The position numbers were made by a program, and so were the translations under genes. From Muricea muricata (taxonomy: Eukaryota > Cnidaria > Anthozoa > Malacalcyonacea > Plexauridae), in the NCBI GenBank assembly GCA_963855995.1, contig OY979717.1, forward strand, positions 2,539,179 to 2,603,178: DNA of 64,000 nucleotides, written 5' to 3'. Below the pieces are notes generated by a model. It was not told where the DNA came from. It saw nothing but the letters and a program-made list of their open reading frames with translations, and did not search any database. Numbering within the stretch: the stretch's first letter is position 1; the number at the start of each line of letters is the position of its first letter. Positions 36,430 to 47,800 of the stretch are shown here, in pieces.

Positions 36430-38216
36430 ATGTTTGCTATATTTTTCAAAACAAGAGACATGAGTATTGTTTGGATTTTACTCTTTTATCTGATATCTTC
36501 CTTCAAAACCGATGCATTTAATGTGACAACCAGAATAGCTGAATGGGACTCTGAGTACCGATATGGTGATCCAGTGAAACGACTTTTGAAATTTTACTCA
36601 CGGGGCGGGAACGTAACAATGGTTGAACATGATGCATTTGAGTTGGAAAAACGAGAGGCACAGATTGAGAAAACCATTCGACGAAGTAAGCTAAAATTAA
36701 TGATGTGGTTTGTCTTTATTTTTTAATTTAAATGGGTGTGATGTTTAATGTTTGAAATTTTGGATATGTTTAGAGAACGCCGTTAACAATATTTTGTAAA
36801 ATTTTTGAAAATCGATGAATTTTGAAATTATTTATTATTGGACCCCCTTATTAATAATCATTCAATAGTATATATAATTGCTGATGCTAACGTTTCTAGC
36901 TAGTTACAATTTGGTAGGTATGAATGTTAACGTTCTTGCTTCTATAGGTGTTAGAGTTGATGCCAGTTCGTACATAACGCAGAAAGGCTTGGCGTCTCTT
37001 GGAAAATGCACAGAAGGCCAACACAAATACATTGGTGAGGAGAAATACACACCGTTTCATAGAACCGTTTACAATTATTTGCACAAGTCGGGTCGTTTTA
37101 AATCGCGTCAATTCACTGATGTCATGGGTGGTGTTGGTATAAGTGTGTTTGGTGGTCTCTTTGGTGCCTCAGCAAAAGCACACGTCGTGAAGAGTGTTGA
37201 GCGAGACAGCAAAAGCTTACTTATTTACAGTCATTTTGTGATTCACAAAGGAATGATCTCATTGGTTAACTCGCGCGTTGGAACACACTGGCAAGATTGT
37301 ACAGAGCAATCTTCGCATTACTACCTGCGAGATATTTTGACTGGTCTCGATGACTACTTGATGGTGCAACTACGTTTTTCCAGTGAGGCAAAACGCAAGG
37401 AGATAGAGGTCAAAATTAAGGTACTATATGAAAGTACATTATTTATTAAACAATCTAAGAGACAATGAATAATTTATGAATCAGAAAATGGCACTACCCA
37501 GTTACATATTGTCATGGAAACATGAAAACTTTTGCAAAACCATGTTTGCAAAACCATGATCATTCCACTGAAATGTCCCTCTTGTGCTAAAACAAAAAAT
37601 ACTAAAGCAAATTAATTTAATTGATCTTTAGGTCAAACTTCTGTTCTTCTCTATCACCAAAACAATAAGTCGAGTAAAGAAATCCTTGACGTCAGACTTT
37701 GAACTCAGCATCTACCACAGCAAAACATTTCCAAAACGCCAACAAAAAAAAATTGAATTTAAAGGAACAAATTTAGAAGATGGAATCAAACTTGTAAAAG
37801 AATATGAAAACAGCAGAGCTCAGTTCCAAAAAGCTATCAACGATGCAAGTTATAATAGTGAGAATATACACCTTGAGTATTTTTTCGTCCCATGCTCGAT
37901 TAAACCTATAGCTGAAGCATTCACCAGGGCCAACGACTTTCTTCTGACTGAGTTAATTGAACGTACCACTGAACTAGACTCCGTTTTGGAAGACGTCAAA
38001 AGTAATGAAGTTGAGATAAATGATGAACGCAAATCTGATTTAGAGGCTTTCGAGAAAGAAATTAAATTTCGTCTTAGTAAAATTGGACAATGGAAAGAGA
38101 AAAGTGAATTGTCGCACGACTACGTTGTAGAACTTCTGGAGCTGTATGGAAAAAATAGGGCACCATACTATTACGAGAGACAACTTAGAAAGATTTTGAA
38201 TAAATCGCAACGTTAA
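36430..38216 (+). CDS. Gene B: diverged secreted MACPF-like protein
   Basis: Three exons, 36430-36685, 36948-37420 and 37632-38216, join in frame (phases 1 and 0) to encode 437 residues. A hydrophobic N-terminal segment (VWILLFYLISSF) is a likely signal peptide, followed by N-glycosylation-type sites NVTT and NVTM. I first read it as an unknown. Comparison with genes A and C shows parallel landmarks: GISVFGGLFGASAKA matches the strand pair before their exon 2 end, and HYX6TG at residues 209-218 followed by a charged LRFSSEAKRKE matches their HYX6GG and LRFQAKNKKDKE. A helical region (about 290-430) rich in Glu and Lys follows. The signature glycine pair is degenerate (TG instead of GG). The ILEI domain is absent and the protein ends after the helical part. 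Its position between A and C supports common origin. Pore-forming ability is not established. Confidence 0.75.
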
Positions 38217-39062
38217 ACGTGTTTTAAGAATGCGAATGTGTTTAATAATTGAAATGATTATATCAAGTATAGCAATGCATGAATTAATTTTTTCATAAGA
38301 AAATTTTAAAATGATTTCATGTGTGTATCCTTTTTTCATAGCGCGCGTTCGATTAAATGATTAAATCATTTCACATCATTCATTATCGACATTAAATCCA
38401 AAATTAAGCGGGTCTAATTATAGTAAGATTCATATCTCATTTCATAAAACATGTTCGCACCTGCATGTGTTGCAAAATATACGATTTCAATAATTATACC
38501 TTATATGAATCCTGAAATGCTGTTTTTGCTATGTACAAATTATTTACAAAGTATCTTTCAGTTAGAGCTCAAACTGGTGTGCTTATGTAATTATGATGCA
38601 AATACATATTTTGTTTCCTAAATTGGGAAAACTCTAAATTTTAGGTCAATATAGTGAAAAATTCTAGTAAATCCATTTTATGAACAGCGTAACGTTGACT
38701 CATGCTGTGTTTAGCTGTGGTTAAAATGCATACAGTTTTCCTGCATTATACTCTTGCAGTCTTGCTCAATCCTTCTTTTCAATTCAACAAACTACGTTGA
38801 GGAACTAATGACCAATTACCCTGAATGCATGCAATGAACGAGAACATCATTTATTTTCTTATTTGATATTTTTTGATTTTCTGCAGTCTGACTGGTTACA
38901 ACAGCGAGCGGCTTTTTACGATATCGATATCTTGACCAAAAGTGTCATTTTTTTAAAGCAAACCAAGAAGTGTAGCTATTATAAATTGTCCAACATTAAT
39001 TAATATAAAAGCGTGCAAACGTTGACACAAAACCATTCTAACGACCTTAAGGCTTAACGAAA
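38217..39062. other. 3' flank of gene B
   Basis: Non-coding AT-rich sequence. No defined repeat or exon was recognised; the polyadenylation site is not obvious. Confidence 0.4.
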
Positions 39063-39935
39063 TTCACATCCCCTATCATTCATGCCACACAATAGTACAT
39101 GTTTTCCACTTTCATGTAGCCATAATTCATTCTGATTACTTGTCAGTAACCCTCATTGTCTCCGTAATTAAAACTCTACACATACAATTATTTGTTGCTA
39201 GTTTTCCGTTTAGAATGGAGGAAATAACTTTCATTTACATCCAGAAAGCAAGAACGTATCGATCGCGAGATATTTCAATACCTGCAAGCAAACCTACATG
39301 TATAGGATCTATACGTATATGCCATATAATGCATTTTCAGGATCAAGTTCTTAGTAACATGCAAAATATACAATGACGTTATTTTACACATGAACACTCA
39401 ATTATCCCACAAATTATGAACGAAACACAGGTACTATAGTGCAAAAGAAAATACACCTTGACAAAAAAAAATCTTCAAGGCTACAGAGTTAATTCTGAAT
39501 TAAGGTTACCGGGCTCATTCTGAATTGAGGATATTGGGTTCATTCTGAATTCAGGCTACGGGGTTCATTATGATCTATGAACAGCTGTGTTTTTACACTT
39601 TTAATGGCATTTTTCCTGAACATCTGCTATAGAGTTCATTACGAGTTTATTTACTGCATTTTCATATTGTTTCCAGCTAAGATAAATACTGTTGATATTA
39701 AATTTTTAATATTCGCCAGTGTTACCAGTCAGATACTTTGGGTAACTTAATGATAAAATGTAGTTGCATGCTCTGCGAAGTTAACATCCCCTAGCTTTCA
39801 TGAGTCGCAGCACGCACTGTCTGTCTATTTTAGTAGACAAAATTATTAAATATAGCTAAGTAGTTCATTTATTTGAAAAGAGCGGATGTTTTTGTCTACT
39901 CTATTATTTCTAAATACCTTGATAGGGGATGTGAA
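39063..39935. mobile_element. Possible MITE, ACATCCCCT family
   Basis: TTCACATCCCCTATC at 39063 is perfectly inverted as GATAGGGGATGTGAA at 39921-39935. The right third (39635-39935) resembles 34818-35085. Target-site duplication was not resolved. It may equally be two solo ends of different copies. Confidence 0.5.
39489..39572. repeat. Tandem repeat, about 30-bp unit
   Basis: Three imperfect copies of a unit containing GTTCATTCTGAATTCAGG. Confidence 0.8.
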
Positions 39936-42854
39936 CGCATGCCCGCCTAAAATAAAATACTCATTATATTGTGCCAAAATAGCGACTGTTACGTAAGTAA
40001 TTCTTTAAGGCATGACGCCTAACAAGCATGCACTTCAAGTGAGTTGAGTAGCGGTAAAACAAAGCGGCAGATCAGTTAAGGGGCAAACGTTGAAAGGAAG
40101 AAATCAAGAATCGAAGTTCACCTGCCAGGTACTGATAGTTCGATTTGTTAATCAAATGTTTTATTTTTTACATGCATGTTGAGCTATGTACCTTGGTGTA
40201 GTTATTATGTAGCCTGCGATATCAAACATGACAATACTGTTGTGCAAGACAGCTATAGTTTTAGCTAAAATGCCTCCGCAAACTTGCAAGAGAACATGAT
40301 CAGAAAACGAAAAGAATATTCATATTTCTATAAGCATTGATGTAACTTAATTTGTCATTGAATTAAGAAAATACTTTGATAAAAGCTCTGACATTTTTTT
40401 GCTTTTTTATCCAACCGAAACTTCGATAGCTTAAGGATGTCAATGCTAACGTTTTATAGACAAACAAATTAATATAATAGTATTATACTGCACACAATTA
40501 TACTTGCGTTAATAAATACCCTATTAATTTCAAGGAGTAATTCATCTCGACATTTATCTCATTTGATCCTGTTTGATCTTTAGCATATGCTAATTAATCG
40601 CAATCTATGCGATCCTAAGCGATTACATTTCTAAAGTTAGGATTTTAACTTTTGCGTAATATTTACAATATATACGAGCCGCCTTAAAGTGAATTTACCG
40701 AGCAAAAGGCGAGCATTTGCATTTTTAGTACAACAGGCTACTTATGCTAAGCAAACATCACACACTTCCACTCTGCAAAGGCTTTTGAGCATAGATATCA
40801 CATACACACTAGATAGCTCATCTGTATATCAAAAAGTGAAGCAAAAAATCTCACTGGTATCCCCTCATAACAATAGGCGGCGGCCATATTAATCGTTCCC
40901 ACTCATCAAAAAAATGCTGCAGAAAACACTAAACTTTTCTGCATTTGTGTATTTTAATACTAAAGTATTTAAAAATACTTTTTAGCTGCTTGTCAACTTT
41001 GTGCATTTCCGCAATACAAAATACACAAATTATCATGCTCCGTGTCAACTCCGTGGGAACGACCAGCGCCTTGTGCGATCTGGCTTCAATTTTCGCCAGC
41101 CCAAAGTGTGGGATGCACCATCTTATGTATATGAGATATCTATGCTTTTGAGCTTTCTGGTTGGACAAGTGAGCTATTTTAGCAAGTTGCTGGCGGAAAG
41201 AGAAAGATTTGGGGCGGACGGGTGGACAGGCGGGCGAGCACAAAAAAGTCATACTGAAACTCTTAACTCTGGAAAGATATTTACTCCACCTGCCGTAGGC
41301 GAGGCGGAGTTTTAAATTCGCCCGTTTCTGGTTTTTTTTTTGGTGTCGCAAAGTTGGCGCAGCGCTCATGGGTGATACCGCTGGCACAAGCAGCGTGAGC
41401 CGACCTAAACACGGCGTTTAAACTCAATTTCTAGCGGAATATGTCAACAAAACACGCATTTAAACATGTATGCTAGAACATCTAAACCGCAAGAAGGTTT
41501 TACGTGCAAAGATTCTCATGCAAAATGTTTTAAAACGAAAAATTCCACCGCAAAACTTTACCGGGGAGTGATGTATCGCAGTGAAGTTTTTAAAGCGTGT
41601 TTCCGTCGTTTTCTGTTGTGTTTCCACTTTTTAGGAAATTTAGAGATTTCTACACAAGAATCAAGCGCAAATTCTACTGAAATGTCTGTATACAAAACAC
41701 AATTTTTAACATGTAATAGTTAACAAAAAGGGACAGGAAGGTTCTTTATCAAAATATTGCTCCAGAAATGTTTTAAAACGGCAAATTTTGATAGACTCCA
41801 TCATTCCATGATCAAGGAGTGAGTCTAGGAAATGTGTTCCTAATTCTAATCATGAAGTATTCGTTGTGATTTCTTTCCTTGGTTTTCTATGCCTATGTTG
41901 AGATGCTGATATTTTGTGCAAAATGATTTACTACATGCTTGTGGGATCTCATACATTTATAAAAGGTAAGAGACATTTAACATTCCAATTGCAGAAATAC
42001 ATATGTTAGTCCAAAGTTCCCAACAAATTATATCGTAGAGACTTTAGGCAGTGTGCTACAGAATTAATTTAAATGATGCTATCAGATTAATATATTTATG
42101 TGTTGTATACACTTTTAGTAAATGATGCTATCAGGTTAATATACTTATGTATTGTATACACTTTTATGTATTGTATACACTTTTAGTTTAAAATGCCTGG
42201 CAAGTCACTCAGACATTGATTTTTGGTTATCTTACTTATTACATAAGATGTGCTAGCAATGTCTTAAAATGCCTTTAAAGGTACCCTAATAATAACAGAT
42301 TTAAAAAGAAATTCGTTGGGAAGAACAGAAATAAGGGAATATACCACACCCCCAATGAACGCTCTAGTTACAGCCCTGCCTGGCCTTGCGATCATTTTCG
42401 TTTTGGCAGGCGGAGTGAACGCCTTAGCAGGCGTCTTGTTTCTATTAAAAATGTGATACACTGATACATAGCAAATCCAGCCTAGAATAGTCCCTGAAAT
42501 AAGATCATATGTATAAATCAACATGCGGTTACATGTGGAAACATAACTGAACTCTGTATCTTGCCATGTTGATTTGCGTGTTGCACTCTGAATCAAACTA
42601 CACGGCTATAACCATGCAACTGTTCTAGTTAGTAGACCTAAAAACTTGCTTCATCATATATACTTATACTCTTTTACTTCTTGCTTTAATATAGAATGGA
42701 ATTCAGACATTGTGCGATCGTTTTGTTATCATATACATGTTTTATTGTGCCCAGGTTAGTGTACAACTGTGTATGCCAGGGGATTAGAGGGGCTAAATCA
42801 CTGAGCTCAATACTATGGTCCGCAAGAGCATTTCCGTTACTTTTATTAAATAGC
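39936..42854. other. Intergenic, mostly unrecognised
   Basis: No splice-supported exon was found. The minus-strand copy of the dispersed block from 19520 lies at about 41284-41335, and a similar TGGCAGGCGGAGTGAACGCC motif is near 42400. Short tandem blocks (TTGTATACACTTTTA) occur near 42100-42185. Confidence 0.4.
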
Positions 42855-42858
42855 TTAA

Positions 42859-43112
42859 AGAGGGGTTACAGTCCGTAATGTAAGCAAACGCTTTGTTTAC
42901 ATTTTCAAATTCCATATTTTAAAATATAATTTACTAACTGAATATTTGACACGGTTCTGATTTGTTATGCTTGTAACTGAATATAAACCAGAGTTTTGAT
43001 CCAAAAAGAGTTCGAAAAATACGAAATTTGGACAATGTTTATATTTGGTAGCCCCCCCCCCCCCACTTTGTTATGAGCAGAACGGATGCGCAGAACGGAC
43101 TGTAACCCCTCT
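42859..43112. mobile_element. TTAA-target MITE, 254 bp
   Basis: Inverted ends AGAGGGGTTACAGTCCG and CGGACTGTAACCCCTCT are flanked by TTAA on both sides (42855-42858, 43113-43116). TTAA targets are used by piggyBac and Kolobok elements. A poly-C tract lies inside. Confidence 0.82.
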
Positions 43113-43169
43113 TTAAGATTTAAGCCCAGCATACGATAAAAAGCTATCGGCTTAGCAGAATTGTATTCG

Positions 43170-43352
43170 TGATTGTTGGCGTAGGTATGTTCTCCCAGTG
43201 TGCCGTGACGTTTTCAGACTTTTCTTCAGGCGTGCCATCTGCACCGGATTTTCAACATCTGGAATAATTATTCAGTGCAGATGACATGCGGGAAGAAAAA
43301 CTCTGAAAGCGTCACCGCACACTGGGGTAACTTACTTACGCTAACAGTCACA
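43170..43352. repeat. Palindromic fold-back element, about 70-bp arms
   Basis: Left arm from GTTGGCGTAGGTA through GCCATCTGCAC and right arm from GTGCAGATGAC to TTACGCTAAC are inverted copies with scattered mismatches around a 38-bp centre. No coding content. Confidence 0.8.
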
Positions 43353-43825
43353 ATTAAAATGAATCTGGTGTGTGCCGGGCTTCAACATATCACGTTCATT
43401 CAGCAACGGGAATACACGCTTTGACGCGAAAAGCGTTTTTAGTTTATAACAGACAGTATCTTCTTTGGGCGAACAAAACTGTTTGCAAGTAACTAAAATA
43501 AGCTTCAAAGAGTTATTACAGTTATAAAATTCTAAAAAGATTTTCTTAATATTCAAATACATTAACACCACGTCATCTTACTTATGCTCCCTAACAGTGT
43601 AAAGCATGCACGCTTATTTCAAATTGTTCCATCAATTGTAATTTTGGCCAAAGTCTGCTAAACAAAATACGTAGTTTCAGGGAAAATAGGAATCATGCCT
43701 TAATTTTGTCAAGTCGTTATCAACCTCATCCCCATGCTCTTTTACCTACACCCGGCGCTTCAACGAAAGACCCCGTGTACGAGGTTGAGATCTAATTTGG
43801 TTTTATTCCTAGCGACGTAACTATA

Positions 43826-44556
43826 CAGTGCGAACCATGGTATTAGTTTTATAAGATATTTGAATATCCATAATCTAACCCATGCATGCATTTTCCAAGC
43901 TTTATCATTCTGATTTCGTCTGCCTGTCAAAAGGACAAACTTCCGTTGTGATTTCAAGCATTTTTCGCGTCAATCCAGTTCCAAACGTTTATTCCACGAC
44001 ACCAGTGGAGGTACTTTTAGAATTAGTATTTCTTACCAGGAATCCATCATTGCTAGTTTTGAAGATATAGGGCAAAGCAAACTTTCTCAAAATGTTCACA
44101 GACGTTGATCATGACAATTTACGAACAGTTCTCCTTCAAACGCCTAATACCTCCCATTCTTATTCATTTTAGAAGTCCAGAATCCCACTTTTCTTCCGTT
44201 CCACATATTCCTTGAAAAATCCTCCAAGTATGACACCAAGTTTGTTTATTTTCTAACTAAAACATTCTGTTCATGTTACCTATGCTGTTTTTGGTTAAAA
44301 ATGTCGTTTCCAATACAAATTAAATTAAAAACGACGTCTTATAGTGTCATCATATTTTTGAAACTAATAGCGTGGTCCACCTCAAATATGGAACAACGCC
44401 ATATTTTTTTAGTCATGTGACTAACATCAAATATCAAATCGCGCAGATCTTCTCACAACTTTGTTTTGATGTTCGTAAGTTTTAATGAATAACACTGCTC
44501 ATTTTTAATACGTACGGCATAAATATCTTATAAAACTAATACCATGGTTCGCACTG
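43826..44556. mobile_element. TA-target MITE (CAGTGCGAACC family), 731 bp
   Basis: Terminal inverted repeats CAGTGCGAACCATGGTATTA and complement, with TA on both outer sides (43824-43825, 44557-44558). The same family occurs as a head-to-head compound at 46694-48251. No transposase frame. Confidence 0.85.
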
Positions 44557-44816
44557 TAAAGCGTTAATTGGATATATGTATTCATATATTCGTGTTCTTT
44601 TCCAATTTCGTTTGTCATTGGAGTTGATTTCGAAAGAAATTCGATCGTCGGGCAGAACGCGAGTATACCCCCCCTCCCACATTCCCACCCACCCCTGCAA
44701 TTAAACAGTCTAGTTACGCGCCTGTTTATACAGTTTGCATCAGAATAAAAGTAGATGAAAATTTCTGCTCAATTCGTGAATGAGACCATCCGATCACTAC
44801 GAACAAACTATTAACT

Positions 44817-47800
44817 ATGATCATTAAGAAGTGCATTATTTTTTTTTTATTTTTAAGCTTGGTCACTGGGAACACAAATGTTGTTCCTGTTACTTCACAA
44901 CTAACGAAACTCGGTACAACATTCGATTATTCTAAATCTATTATCGGTGACAGGGTAATTTTTAAAAACGACGATTTGAAAAAGCATACTAAGACGGTTA
45001 AACACTATCTCACAACATCAAACTTCAAAGTGGTGAAAACCAATGAAGATGTTCGTGACGTGCTGGACATATCTGGAAAATTGTCATTGCAGATTATGTC
45101 TGGTGCAGTAAAGATTGCGGGGGAAGGAAAGTACCTAAAAGAGTCCAGTACCAGCACCAGTTTTGTTGAAGTCCTGGCAAAAGTGACTTATCAGACGGTG
45201 AGCTAATCAAATGAAACGAATACCGTTTATCCGAACAGTTTGATTTATTATTTTGAACAAAAAAAGCTTACAACATGGATATAATTTGACATTTAGGCTA
45301 CATACTATTCAAACATATTTATTTAGCTTAGTGACTTTGCTTGTCTCATGTATTATAATGCTCATTGAGCCAATAGTAACTGTAAGTTAGACATTTAAAA
45401 TTAATTAATGCAGCGATGAATCACATGATTGCATCAGTGTGATATTTTATAGGAATTGCTCATACTAAAGAATTACTACATCATCACTTATCTTTATATA
45501 ATCTCATTGATTTGTCTGGAAATAAAGCTGACAAAATATTGTGAGAAAATTTGCATTGCATGATTTAGATCAATTCAATTGCTTCCAGTCTTGAAAATAT
45601 GCACATCATGTTTACTTGCAGGTCATCTGAAAACACGCGCGCTGATGACAAAAATGATTTTTTAATCCAAACTACTAAATTCCTTAAGAAATTCAATTAG
45701 TTTCATTTAATTAGTTTAGAAATTTAATTAGTTTAATTTAATTAGTTTAGAAATTTAATTAGTTTGATTTAATTAGTTTTTAAATTTCTGTTGGCGGACT
45801 TATAATTTTTTTATAATTTATTAAGTTCAAACAAGTTTCATAGAGGAAAATAAAATATATAAGTGATTTTGCAACTAGGCCTTTTACACACGATCAGATT
45901 AGCTGTACATTGTATGCAGTATAACTGTAGAACTTAAGAGATACATATTATTTAAGCCAGTTATGTTGTTCATAGTAAGTTCCAGAATTTTATTTGTGCA
46001 GTGATACGAAAATCAGTGATAGGCAAAGAGACATTGAATATAGTGACGAATTTCCACGAATTCGTACAGCCGTTCCCTTTATATAATTATATTTACATTC
46101 AAGGGCAGCTTAGTTCGTACCCAGGTGCTTTTTAATTTGTTTGAAAAAGTTCTTATTATCACTAGTCTAGTGTCATATGTATACAGATCAGTTAGATTAA
46201 GCAAGGGCGCAGGCGAGCTTGAGAAGGATAGGTACAGTGGAAGATGCAGAACGCTCAATGAATCCACAACTGATTTGCATATGTGACACTGATTTAAATG
46301 GTAATATCTTTGAATTAAAAAGCACCTGGTTATACAACACGGCCGTTTATCAGTTTATGTTGTAAATATTTTGCACTTAAAAACTAAACGCATATATGTT
46401 TTTCTAATATTTGTTTGAAGGAAAATGGCAACATATTTTTATCGACTTATGTATAGAAAACCTTGAAAATGTAACATCCGTCGTTAATTTTTTGGTAACA
46501 TACTTGGTTTCGGAAATATTAAAGGCATTAGCCATCCGCCATCCGCCATCTTGTTTTATAATTAGGTCTATTCTAACGACGTCGCAGCCTGGGTAGACTG
46601 TATAAAACTTGCTGTGAATTAGTTAAATCTCAATGAAATTTTCTTCGCAATTTTGCAATTTACGTAAGAAGTATTTACATAGAAATTCACTTACAGTGCG
46701 AACCATGGTATTAGTTTTATAAGGTATTTATGCCGTACGTATTCAAAATGAGCTTTGCTGTTCATTAAAACTTATGAACATCAAAACAAAGTTGTGAGAA
46801 GATCTTTGCGATGTTGATATTTGATGTTAGTCACATGACTGAAAAAATATGGCGCTGTTCCATATTTGAGGTGGACCACGCTATTAGTTTCAAAAATATG
46901 ATAACACGATAGGACGTCGTTTTTAACTTTATTGGAAGTGGAAGCGACATTCTTTAACCAAAAACAGCATAGATAACATCAAGAGAACGTTTTAGTTAAA
47001 AAATAAACAAACTTGGTGTCATAGTGGGAGGATTTCTCAAAGAATTTGTGGAACGGCGGAAAAGAGGAATTCTGGACTTCTAAAATGGATAAGAATGGGA
47101 GGTATTAGGCGTTTGAAGGAGAACCGTTGGTAAATTATCATGATCAACGTCTGTGAACATTTTGAGAAAGTTTGCTTTGCCATATATCTTCAAAACTAGC
47201 AATGATGGATTCCTGGTATGCAATAATGATTCAAAAAATATACCTTAATACTGTCATGGAAGAAACGTTTGAAACTGAATTAAGCGAAAAGTACATGAAG
47301 GCACAACGAAATTTTCATGTTTTGACAGACAAGTCGAGATCCACATGATAATATGCCCTAATGCCGGGAAAAAGAACTGCTGAATGGTTTTAGGTACCAG
47401 CCAAAGAAGTGGTAGAACGATTATTGAGATGCGTATCATTAGCGACCGTCATGTCCTCATATGTGACTAAATGGGCAAAAGAGACCTCTGATCCCTATTT
47501 CCGCTGTTACCAGCAGAACTCGTTTACTTTACCACTTTTTTGTTGACTCCTTAGCCTCACCGGTCACGTAACATCATTAAGTATCTATAATCTAACCCAT
47601 GCATGCACTTTCTAAGCTTTATCATGCTGATTTTGTCTGCCTGTCAAAACGACAAACTTCCGTTGTGCTTTCAAGCATTTTTTGCCTCAATCCAGTTCCA
47701 AACATTTATTCCACGACACCAGTGAATATACTTTTAGAATTATTATTGCTTACCAGGAATCCATCATTGCTAGTTTTGAAGATATATGGCAAAGCAAACT

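Noticed and set aside
41466-41723. 85-residue ORF as possible small secreted protein
   Set aside because: No signal peptide, splice context or recognisable motif; length is within chance expectation.
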